Position numbers and translations under genes: made by a program
Origin: Romanomermis culicivorax
Taxonomy: Eukaryota; Nematoda; Enoplea; Mermithida; Mermithidae
Direction: 5' to 3'
Assembly: GCA_963922205.1 (NCBI GenBank)
Contig: CAWUHX010000066.1
Coordinates: forward strand, 124,001-188,000
DNA: 64,000 bases
The notes under the pieces: generated by a model
The model's input: the letters and a program-made list of their open reading frames with translations, nothing else
The model's database searches: none
Told to the model about the DNA's origin: nothing
Part shown: piece after piece, positions 44,703 through 54,537 of the stretch
How the letters are laid out: the number at the start of each line of letters is the position of its first letter
Numbering within the stretch: the first letter of the stretch is position 1

Positions 44703-46298
44703 CAGAGGAAAATGCACGATGGAACCTTTTGCGCATCGTCACAGCGCTCTAGAAATTTGCATACTGCACTGTCATTCAAATATGCTTTTGAATCTCGATA
44801 AATGCTCAACCAATAAAGTTCTCGGAATGTAGGATGCGTCGTTACCGAATGCATTAGAAGAAAAAATGTGGCTCGCAGTCCTGCGAAATTTTCATTCAAT
44901 TTTCAATTTTCATTCGATGGTCTCAAATGAAATTCAAAATTTTCAAAAATTTTCAATAAATTTCAGATATCGAGTGATTATTTGGAATTCCTTTACAGGA
45001 AAACGAAGAGAGTCTTTGCTGTATTGAAAAGTCACTGTAATCTATCATTTGGTCTATTTTCGTCGGGTTAACAACACATGGTGAGAAGCAGGATGCATCC
45101 AACTGTAGAGCACTTTCTCTCAGCTTACAACATAGGCTGGAGCCAGAAAGCCGACATTTATTTTGTAATATTGAACTCGCGGCTTCGATTTTTTAAATCA
45201 AATTCCTGAAAAGAGGAGTTTTTGTTGCATCTCTTCCGAGAGACCCTGTTGCATAACTACTGCAAATAGGTAAATAGATGAATGAAATTTTACCAGTGAT
45301 TCGACGCACATCTTTTCTTCTTATTCGTCTAATCTGAAGGTTTTCAATTTTTCTGCATCTCGCTGATGACATATTCAGTAGGATTAGTCTGCATCAGAAT
45401 ACGTAGACTTCTGCAGTCCCAAAACGGTACACAAGTCTCATTGAAATTTTAACGCAAAAAGTTGGACATTGACGATGGCTACAGAAATCAAGAAAAAAAT
45501 TCTGCGGCATCCCCATGGGAAGGTGTCCAAAGTCTCCAAATGACTTTTTCGGTTTATTTCGCCTTGCTTTTTGACACTTTAATAGCATTAAAGGTGTAGA
45601 GTAAGGGACTGAAAATTTGTTTTCATACCTGAAAACAGAGCATGGTCTTTTGCATGTAATGAATATATGGCAACAGAGTCACGCCTTTTTTGACATGTGA
45701 TATTTCGAAACAGACCGAAGAATGTCAGAAAATACGGAAATTCCAAACTTTAGGATATTGTTAACTATGCGAATTGAGGCTTTAATGCGGAATGAATGCC
45801 GCCACAATACTCAGCATGCAAAACTACCCAGATATCTAGTTTTCAGATATTATTAATTTTCAATTTATCAAAGGTTAAAGGTGAAGAAGGTCGAATCTGT
45901 TAAAAATCGTGTTTTAAAGGGTAGAAAAGTATGTACTGTAGGAAAACGCTAAATTCCGCCATGACAATGGCAACTCCCAAATCATAGAAAGACCAAGCTG
46001 CTTATTCAATTTTGATTCGGACAGAAGTGTTCTTCAGATGTTCTATTTACCGCTCATGAACGAGAAATTTTCTTCTTTATCATTTATCAAGATGATAAGC
46101 TCTAATAGTTCTTCGTGTTCAATTTAATTTCATGGAATCGCTGTATCTATTATTATGAAATGAACTAGAACTGATTACAAAAACCTATGCTTTTTCCGAA
46201 CTTATAGATATGTTTCCTGAGTTGTAAATTCTCATATTATTCACAACGGATTACTATAGTATCCGTGCTATACTTACATTTTGTTCGGTGTTGAGAAA
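44703..46298. other. No gene seen
   Basis: About 1.6 kb of AT-rich single-copy-looking DNA with stops in all frames. No repeat, RNA gene or domain was recognised. Confidence 0.6.
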
Positions 46299-46519
46299 AG
46301 TGTTGCCAGAATGCCATGCATGGCATTTTCGATGCTAGATCTGGCACTGTTTGTAATAATCTGGCATTGTTCAAATCTGGCACTCAATCTGACAATTTTC
46401 TGATTTTTGGCATAATTCTGGCATTAATTCTTATTTTTGTGGCATATTCTGGCATTATTTGAGGGCTTAAATTAAAGGTGGCAGTGGCCGCCGAATTTAC
46501 CCATACCACCCGTACTTGG

Positions 46520-46770
46520 GGGCATACCTGTACTTGGGGGGGGGGTCGGGGGGGACCCCCCCCCCAACTCGGCCAACCCTATACCCAAAATCATTTTCCC
46601 CCCCCCCAACCCCCCCCCCAGTTTGGAAAAAATTAAAAAAATTTGCAAAAAAGTGTATGTTTTTTTTGGCCTTTTTTGGGAAAAATTTCGACTTTTTTCT
46701 TCCCCCCCCCCATCAAATTTCGGATTTACCCCCCCCCCCCCCAACTGGTCGGAGGTCTTACTGGTATGAA
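46520..46770. repeat. Poly-C/poly-G rich copy of a foldback half-element
   Basis: It shares its order of words with 47620-47831: CCAACTCGGCCAACC, CCCAGTTTGGAAAAAATT, AAAGTGTATGTTTT, GGGAAAAATTTCGACTTTTT, AACTGGTCGGA. C and G runs of 7-14 bases replace ordinary sequence. The open frames across it are low-complexity artefacts. Confidence 0.7.
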
Positions 46771-46794
46771 TTTACCGTACCTTTAAAATTTTCC

Positions 46795-46840
46795 TTAGGC
46801 TTAGGCTTAGGGTACGGCAGCTGCGCCCGAAGGGCGCAGC
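46795..46840. repeat. TTAGGC run next to a perfect GC hairpin
   Basis: Two and a half TTAGGC units (46795-46812) are followed by GCTGCGCCC-GAA-GGGCGCAGC (46820-46840), a perfect 9-bp stem with a 3-base loop. Confidence 0.85.
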
Positions 46841-47465
46841 GCTGTTGAGGCTCTTCCAAATGAATAATTTGAAGAACGATGAAAAAGAAAAGGTGGACGA
46901 ATATGGGGACATCATTGCATAAGTGATGCAAATTTTTTCCCATAACTTCGTTTTGGCGCTTTTTCCATGCATAATTTCACTTGTTCTTTCTTCCCTTCAT
47001 CATGAAAACCCCCAAAAACCGGCGTCAGAGAAATTTCGGCGTGGCCACCGCCATCCCTAAAAATTCCTTATTTGAAAATGAAGTTCCTTCTACCGGCTAT
47101 AAATCACGGTTTTTTCCCTGTGCCTTTAACCCAAATGGGAAAAGCGGTCAAAAATTTATTTTTCCATTTTCATCTAGACGTCTTTTTCGCTTAAAAAGGC
47201 TCATAGACGCTTTATTTAAGTGTTTTTGATCTTTTTCAAAGCTTCTGGTGTTTTTTTAGAGTTGTTAATTCATTAAAACTGAGGAAAAATTGAAATTTTC
47301 GAATTTGAAGTCCAATTTTCAAGCATTGTGGAACAAATTTAGCAGAAACTGTCCAAGAGCATAATGACTTTGCAGTTTGCATTAGATAATAAATTGACGG
47401 TTAACTCCTCTATGTTGAAGAGATTTTGTTGAAAATTTCTTTGGCTATTGACATTCTAGGACCAC

Positions 47466-47831
47466 ACCTGTAAGAGGTCCAACCAGTTGGAGGTGGGGTA
47501 AACCCGGAAATTTTGAGGTAGGGGGTCGAAATTTTTCCCAAAAAGGGCACTTTTTTTCCAATTTTTTCAAGTTTGGGGGAGGGTGGTTGGGTACATGGTT
47601 GGTCAAGTTGAGGGGGTCATACCTGTAACTGGGGAGTTGGGGGTACCCCACAACTTGGCCAACCATATACCCAACCCCCAACACCCCCCAGTTTGGAAAA
47701 AATTAGGAAAAATTGGCAAAAAAGTGTATGTTTTAGTCCTGTTTTGGGAAAAATTTCGACTTTTTTCGACCCCGTCCCCCGAAATTTCGGATTTACCCCC
47801 CCCTCCCCAACTGGTCGGACCTCTTACAGGT
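47466..47831. repeat. Foldback (long inverted repeat), about 366 bp
   Basis: The left half from ACCTGTAAGAGGTCC and the right half ending GGACCTCTTACAGGT are inverted copies along their whole length, meeting near 47635. Further half copies are at 46520-46770 and 48951-49129. No coding capacity. Confidence 0.8.
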
Positions 47832-48053
47832 ATGGGGTCCCCTCTATTACACGTATGTCTTCCGGAGTTGGTTTTATGAATCTTGTTGGCACTAAAACAT
47901 TTAGAGCTTCTGTTATATGCAATTTTGGGATTTTTATGTTTAGAAAGAGTTTTTGTCTTGTTATGTTTAGCATTAAAAATCTGGCATTATTTGAAATCGA
48001 TCGGGCACTAACAAATCTGGCATTCCCTAAAAATTTGATCTGGCAACACTGGC

Positions 48054-48358
48054 TCGAGAAAGTTTTTCTTAATTCTGCATTTGCATTGCGACTATTTTTG
48101 AGCGAAAAAAACGATTTGATGAAATTAGCGAAAATAATTTTGGAAAAAATTCTGATGTTTTTGGAGTCAGTAACTTGCAAAAATGAGGAAAAATTTGTAA
48201 TCTAGTCAGTCAAATTGAGCTGATTAACAATATATTGGTGTTCTACTTCTACAGGAGCAGGCAGGAAGCATATTGACGATAGAGTTCTCATAAATTAATC
48301 CGCTATTAACATTTCTGTAGTTCCGATTAGAATTATCCAATTTTATTTGTTCCTCTGT
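48054..48358. other. No gene seen
   Basis: AT-rich spacer between the hAT-like element and the first GC hairpin repeat. Confidence 0.5.
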
Positions 48359-48375
48359 CCGGCGCTCCGCGCCGG
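48359..48375. repeat. GC hairpin CCGGCGC-TCC-GCGCCGG
   Basis: Perfect 7-bp stem with a 3-base loop, followed by GGAAATTTTCGG. First of at least five close copies of a dispersed hairpin (see 48810, 49928, 51271, 52508). Confidence 0.85.
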
Positions 48376-48950
48376 GGAAATTTTCGGATTTTCGCTTTCT
48401 AAAACGCTAGAAAAGGAACCTTTACAACCTTGAAGAATAAATTAAAATCAAAATGATGAAGTGTAATTTGTTCCTCCCTTCGTGTTTTTAATTCTGAAAC
48501 GCCGGAAAATGAATCTCTGCAACAAATATCCTCAAATAGAAGCTCTTAATTTACAAGAATGATGTGATCAATCTTCATCGTCTATAAATCCAATATTTCA
48601 TGTTGCAAACGTTTGAAAACTTCCAAGCCCCGAGAGATAAAATTGAGAGAATTGACTAGAAATCTCAATTTCAGCGAAATACTGACTTAACGATCACGAA
48701 ATGAGACAAGCCAACTTGATTGATGGAAACTCTTGAGCCTTAATCAGCAAGTGGAAGTAGATATGCTAACGGCTGCGCTTGATAGAAATGAATATTATTA
48801 TACCCATGACCGGCGCAAGGCGCCGGAAAATTGTGAGATTTTGACCTTTTAAAGTCCACTAAAATGCAACTTTTCGATTTTTAATGGCAAAAATTTTTTC
48901 CTTATCTTCAAATTTTTTTCTGAGAAGACCCCATTTAAGGGAAAAACGGT
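48376..48950. repeat. Dispersed repeat unit around GC hairpin 48810-48826
   Basis: The hairpin CCGGCGC-AAG-GCGCCGG (48810-48826) has flanks shared with the copies at 51271 and, inverted, 52508: upstream an AAGTGGAAGTAGATATG-like word (about 48750), downstream GAGATTTTGACC and CACTAAAATGCA words (48837-48870). A half site, ACGCCGGAAAA, is at 48500. No gene. Confidence 0.75.
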
Positions 48951-49129
48951 GCCTGTAATTGTAGGGGGAGGACTTGGTCGAACGCTATACTCAAAGGTCG
49001 AACCTCCCTCAACTCGGAAAAATTTGGAAAAAGTAGTTTTTTAGCCTTTTCTGTGAAAATTTTCGAAGTTTTTTGACTTTTTTTTGGATTTTCCAGGACC
49101 CCCCAGCTGGTCGAAACTCTTACAAGTAT
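48951..49129. repeat. Third half copy of the foldback repeat
   Basis: Runs from GCCTGTAATTG to CTCTTACAAGTAT and has the same word order as 47640-47831, with AGCTGGTCGAA in place of AACTGGTCGGA. Confidence 0.6.
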
Positions 49130-49186
49130 CTTGTTTATGTGTTAAGCGCAATAATTGCACGTTGACTTCATTTCATTGGTCGCCGA

Positions 49187-49350
49187 CAGGCCTGTAGCCA
49201 GGGGGAGTGTTGGGGGGCCATGACCCCCCGAAATTTTAAGTGTCAAAAAAGCAAAGGTTTCGTTTTTCTTCAGGGAAAAGTCCAGTCAGACGAAATCCAG
49301 AGTGAAAAAGATGTGTGCTCACCCTAAATAAATTCCTGGCTACAGGCCTG
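49187..49350. mobile_element. 164-bp hAT-like MITE
   Basis: Perfect 16-bp inverted ends CAGGCCTGTAGCCAGG / CCTGGCTACAGGCCTG, flanked by GTCGCCGA (49179-49186) and GTCGTCGA (49351-49358), an 8-bp duplication with one change, which is typical of hAT elements. Non-coding. Confidence 0.85.
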
Positions 49351-49358
49351 GTCGTCGA

Positions 49359-50296
49359 CATGGTAAAAAATTTCCATAACAGCGGCATGTAAATGCATTC
49401 ACATCATTTAGAATTTATATCTAATTGAACCAAATTAAAGAATGTGATCGGCAAAAAAACAAAAAATAAGCATTGTACATATTATATAGAACTCATTTTT
49501 AAATAGATTACATTTATGACGAATATAAACAGACGCAAATTTCACAATAAATGGGTAAAAAATTATTTATGGTTGGCTTAGCACCGGCACGGAGGCTACC
49601 TGGGCAAAGCAAATTTTGTACGTAGCTACCCGAGCCAAATTTATTTAGGTTGGTTGTCAATTTTCAAAAAGGTTGTTTCAATATTTTTCATATATGCTTT
49701 TTCACTCCAAAATACCCAATGATCTTTTATGCACGCTTTCGAGCTTGTTTTGCATTCTCTTACCATTAGTCAGTAATTTGTGTAAATTTAGGGCGAAAGT
49801 AAAGATTTTGAATTTTAGGTCAGATAACGCTGAATATAGAAAAATCAACAACAATCTAAAGCGCAATAATTCGGATTTCCTACAAGCTCGACAATGGACA
49901 TTTGTTACTGTCGGCATAATTTTGTTTCCGGCGCCCAGCGTCGGAAAAATTTTTAGACCAATGAAAGTAAAGCATGCTCAAGTCTGTGTCTGCGCTACAG
50001 AATAGAATGATACCCAGAGCTATAGTGTTTTTTCTGTTTTTTCTGTACAGTGCAGACATTTTAGGGTTCGTGCAGAATTTTTTTTGTGATTTCTGCAGTG
50101 CAGAATTTTTAGAGTTACGTGTTTGATCAGATATATTCTTCTATAATGCATCAGTCATTGATTCTGAACTTCTAAAATCAATTATTTTTCTTATTTTACG
50201 ACCTTAAAATGTCTAATCAAAAAACTATAAATTCGTTGAAACTTAACTTTGAATTACACATTTAATTTGCTTTTTTCCCATATTCACTATTATTGT
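49359..50296. other. No gene; hairpin copy at 49928-49944
   Basis: AT-rich. A pair of GTAGCTACCC / GGCTACCTGG words at 49590-49630 has a direct relative at 53775-53820. A mutated copy of the GC hairpin (CCGGCGC-CCA-GCGTCGG) followed by AAAAATTTTTAG stands at 49928-49944. Confidence 0.55.
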
Positions 50297-50304
50297 GTTG
50301 TAAC

Positions 50305-52354
50305 TAGTGCTTCACACTCTGAAAATTTCAGGACTCGGGTACCCGGTCTTCAGGGTACCCGAGTTACCCGGGTATTTCGGGTACCCGGGTACAGGGTTTT
50401 TTTGATTTACGAGTCACAAGCCAAGTGTTGACCTAAAATTTTACAAGCCAATTTTATAATATCAGTATACGTGAATAAATTCCAATGCTAGATTATTCTT
50501 TAAAGAAATGTATATATTGAGCATCACGACAATCGATGAAAAAAAGAGATGTCATTCAACATTATTCAATAACATTTTAGAGCCGTTAATTCATTAAAAT
50601 TCAGGAAACATTTGAAATTTTTGAGTTTGATCGAAGTCTAATCTGCAAGCATTGTGGAACAAATTTTCCAGCAAACTATCCAAGAACATAATGACTTTGA
50701 ATAACATGAGAAATCGACGGTTAAGTCCTCTGTGATGACAAGTGAGAGCCCAAAAAAACTATTAATCTTTCCTGCCTGAAACGCCGGAAAATTTTTTTGG
50801 GTATTGACATTCTGCGATGCTGGAAAATCAATTTTCCAAACACTTATTTGAAGAATTAGATTCGAATTTTCTGTTCAAAAGTCGTAATTTCTAGAATTTT
50901 ATGTTTGAAAAATTTTAAAACCATTAATTTATTCACACACTCTCATGAACTTGGCGGAAAAGATATGAGTAAGAAGAGTAGAAATTTCCGAAAACTACTT
51001 ACATGAAGCTTTTGGATTCATTTAACGTTAACAAACGAATAATCGCTTCAAAAAGTTTACAGACTTGATCTTTCTCAAAAAATGTGTCAAGGGAAAAATG
51101 TGAATCTTCATTAAATATCAAGATGAAATATCGAAGATTACCAGTTAAAACATGAGATAATACGTTTAAGATGATTAAAACTATTAAAGATTAAATGATA
51201 AGTGAAGGTAGATATGTTAGAAGTAGCGCCTGAGCTAGGAAATAAATAATAATGCTTATTTAAGTTATAACCGGCGCGGAGCGCCGAAAAATTTTGAGAT
51301 TATGACCCTCTAAAATTCACCAAAATGCATCTTTTCTGTATCCGATATGATCAAACACATGACTCAAAAAATTCTGACTTGCCATTTTGGCTTCTTGGAC
51401 TAAAATTCTACAAGCCATTTTGTCAGTCCAACAAGCCATGGCTTGTAAAATGCTAAAAAAAACTATGCCCGGGTACACGGGTAAACCCGGGTACCCGGGT
51501 GCTATATGCGAGTTGTTAAGTCAGTGAATGAACGCAATTCATGAAAACTTCAAGAAAATTTTAAGGTAAGAACCTTGCAAAATTTTAAGAGACAAAAATT
51601 ATGACAGAACAATAGCACATTTTATTCAGACGAACGCCACACTTTCAATCAAATCACGGTAGCCTGGTCACTCATCACAACTATTTGATGAATCTATTTC
51701 CAAACCAGCCATCTCGCTAGGTCGAGGCTCTACTGTCTCTATCGGTTCATCATCGTCCGTTTCTGATTCAGAAATGTTTCATTTTATGGATGAGCTGCAT
51801 ATATTGCAAATCCACGCGTCATCAGACACCAGATCAACTTCAAAATAATTATAGACAAAACTTTTTTTTGTAGACATAGGAATAAGCGTAAAAAGACGAC
51901 CAATCGGGTATAAAAAAATTGAATAATGTGTTTTCCTCCTTAAATTTTCATGCCCCTTCCATCTTATACACAATGCATCTCAACTTTTATTATTTTCTGG
52001 AACGGTATCCAGTACCAATATTTCGTACCAGCAAAATTTCATTTCTCGATGTCTTTTTCATGTCTCCTTCCCGTGCTGCATTGTTAAAACCCATAGCTTT
52101 TTTTGTTGCTAAAAATACACTACAATGACTTTTTGTGAGCCATATAAGCGGCCATGTTAAACGATGAGTAGATGCATGCACTGAATTAATGAGGGAAAAT
52201 ACGTTCATTCACTGTAACTACACATAAATACTAGTTAATAGTGTATAGATATTTTGTTTATAAAATGTCTTGTCTAGACCCGGGTACTCGGGTACCCGGG
52301 TAGAACCCGGGTTTCATTTATTAAATTTACCCGGGTACCCGGTGTGAAGCACTA
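50305..52354. mobile_element. Non-autonomous hAT-like transposon, 2,050 bp, with CCCGGGTACCC arrays
   Basis: Ends TAGTGCTTCACAC / GTGTGAAGCACTA are perfect inverted repeats, flanked by an exact 8-bp duplication GTTGTAAC (50297-50304 and 52355-52362), the hAT signature. Just inside each end lie overlapping palindromic GGGTACCC units (50333-50395 and 52278-52342), with an internal cluster at 51468-51502. No transposase frame is present. The interior includes a GC hairpin repeat (51271-51286) and a copy (50578-50840) of sequence also at 47250-47460. Confidence 0.9.
51271..51286. repeat. GC hairpin CCGGCGC-GGA-GCGCCG(A)
   Basis: The stem is perfect apart from its outermost pair. Downstream words GAGATTATGACC and CACCAAAATGCATC match the flank of the 48810 copy. 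Confidence 0.8.
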
Positions 52355-52362
52355 GTTGTAAC

Positions 52363-52960
52363 ACGCACTGTTTTCCCCAAATCGTGCTTTTTGGGACAAA
52401 AATTTGGAAGAGGGGAAGAATTTTTGCTATCGGAACAAAATTTCGGGTATCGGATACAGAAAAGATGCGTTTTGGTGCGTTTTAGAAGGTCATCATTTTA
52501 CAATTGTCCGGCGCTTGGCGCCGGTTATTACTTTAATAATCATTATGATGTATTACCTGGCTCAGGCGCAGGTTTTGGTATGTCTACCTTCACTTCTTAA
52601 TCTATAATAGTTTTCATCATCTTAAACGTATGTATGTATCGTATCATGTTTTAATTGGTAATCTTCAATATTTTATCTTGATATTTAATGAAGATTCACA
52701 TTTATTCCTCGACACATTTTTTGGGAAAGGTCAATACGTCAAGTCTGAAAATTTTTTGAACAGACTACCTCATAGGGAGGGGTATGATGGGGGTATTACC
52801 CCCACCTAAAGACCTAAAAATTGATCACTGGCTGCCCGATTTTAGGAAAAATGACGTGTTTAGTGGACATCTTGCCACACTACCCTCGCAATTTTTTAAA
52901 TTTACCCCTACCTGAAAATCTGAGCTCGGGGACGTCTGTTTTTGAAGCAATTATTGGTCG
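52363..52960. repeat. Inverted copy of the hairpin repeat; no gene
   Basis: The hairpin CCGGCGC-TTG-GCGCCGG is at 52508-52524. Its flanks (52440-52510 and 52525-52640) are the reverse complement of the flanks of the 51271 copy. From 52700 to 52960 there is CCCC-rich non-coding DNA. Confidence 0.75.
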
Positions 52961-53640
52961 ATTGCTTCCCAGATCAGTTAATTGGTTGACATCCAGATTT
53001 GTTGGTTGGATGTTTCCTAGATTCGTGGGTCGCTTCCCATACTTCAGGTGATCGGTTGCTTTCCAGATCACTTGGTTGATTGTTCCCCAAATTGGTTGCT
53101 TCCCAGTTCGGTTCGCTGGTTGTTTTCCAGATCACTTGGTCTGTTGTTTCCCAGATTGGTTGGTTGCTTTCCTGATAAGTTGTTTGGTTTTTTCCAAATT
53201 GGTTGATTGCTTCGCGGATCAGTTGGTTAGTTGACTCCCAGATTGGTTGGTTGGTTGGTCGTTTCCCAGGTCAGTTTATGTGCTGCTTCCCAGATCAGTT
53301 GGCTGGTTGCTTTCCAAATCATTTGGTTGGTTGCTTCCCAAATAGGTTGGTTGGTTCCCCGATCAGATGGTTGGTTGACTCCCAGATCGGTTGGTTAGTT
53401 TCCAGATCAGTTGGTTGGTTGCTTTCCAAATTGGTTGGGTGCTTTCCAAGTAGGTTGGTAACTTCCCAGATCAGTTGGATGGTTGTTTCCCAAATTGGTT
53501 GGGTGCTTTCCAAATAGGTTGGTAACTTCCCAGATCAGTTGGATGGTTGCTTTCCTAAATTGGTTGGTTGCTTAATATATCCCTTAGTTTGTTGTTACCC
53601 AGATTGGTTGGTTGGTGGATTTTTTCAAATTGGTTGATTG
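52961..53640. repeat. Degenerate minisatellite rich in TTGGTTGG and CCCAGAT
   Basis: About 25 irregular units built from GATCAGTTGGTTGGTTGCTT and TTCCCAGATTGGTTGG-like words. The open frames across it, with repeated Trp-Leu-Val, are by-products of the repeat. Confidence 0.9.
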
Positions 53641-54520
53641 ATTGGCTGACTCATTTCTCCTTCTCTCTTCCCGTTTTTTCTTTCTCTCCTTTTCTCTTCC
53701 CCCTCTTTTTTCGATTTTGCCTTCCTCTTCCCTCCAGGAAATGTTGATTTTCTGGAGCCATCCACATCCACCAACGTAGCTACCGGGCACAAAAACGTAG
53801 CTACCCGGTGACTCGGGTGGCCCGGCATTGCTCAGGTATAGCTTAGGCAATGGCACTGGCAAAATGGCGGCACTAGGACATCCGTAGTTTCTACTTTAGG
53901 GGATGGATGAAAAAGTGCCCTTTCCGGCTAATTGGCAAGCTAAAATCTTTCCGGCTGATCTCATTGTTGTAGTGTTATTGAATATACGTAAATACTGCGC
54001 TTTACATATTTCTTAATTTTCAATCTTGGTCATTTTTTATCCATTAGAAGTCAGGATACTCGAAAGACTTGAAATTTTGAGTACACTTATGGTTAACTGT
54101 CTTTGCTCATTAATTTCAAGTTGATGTTCTTACGTCAGCTGTCTACCAATTGCTACAATTTTAGCAATTGAACTATATCAATAAAGAAAAAAATTTGTTC
54201 TCAGCGTATGAAAAAGACTATGAATAGATTAGTGTACTCGTTGTGATGTTTTAAAATTGTTTTTATTTGGAACAGAAATATATGCTCGATGCAGAAATGT
54301 TTTTAGGGTTTTCTGCTCGGTGAAACTATAGGCATGCATAGAAAAAGCCTGTCTCGATCAGTCAAAGCACATAATGTTATCAGCATTAATATGTATTTCC
54401 ATCCGGATTCCGAAAAATTTCATAGTATTTCTGGTCGAATACTGTTACTGTTATGTTTATTTGAAGTGTTTGTTTTTTGTTCATGGCGACGCTGTGTAAA
54501 AATCTTTATGTACTTTTTAG
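53641..54520. other. No gene; CT-rich tract and repeat fragment
   Basis: A polypyrimidine tract (53655-53740) is followed by GTAGCTACC words (53775-53830) related to 49590-49630. From 53900 the DNA is AT-rich and leads into the LOTUS gene; an upstream exon or promoter of that gene may lie here. Confidence 0.5.
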
Positions 54521-54537
54521 CTCAAATAAAGAAAAAT

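Larger units (their letters stand above)
46299..48053. mobile_element. Non-autonomous DNA transposon, hAT-like, with TGGCAACACT ends
   Basis: The left end AGTGTTGCCAGA and right end TCTGGCAACACT are inverted, with more CTGGCAT/ATGCCAG words inside each end (46310-46460; 47970-48045). Flanks TTGAGAAA (46291-46298) and TCGAGAAA (48054-48061) could be an 8-bp duplication with one change. No transposase frame. The interior holds poly-G/C tracts, a GC hairpin and foldback copies, which look like later insertions. Confidence 0.55.

Noticed and set aside
46472..46848. Pro- or Gly-rich frames on both strands
   Set aside because: Translations of poly-C/poly-G tracts.
52961..53640. Frames rich in Trp-Leu-Val repeats
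   Set aside because: By-products of a TTGGTTGG minisatellite.
49570..53850. Large transposon bounded by GTAGCTACC-type sequences
   Set aside because: The related sequences at 49590-49630 and 53775-53830 are in direct, not inverted, orientation, and no target duplication was found.
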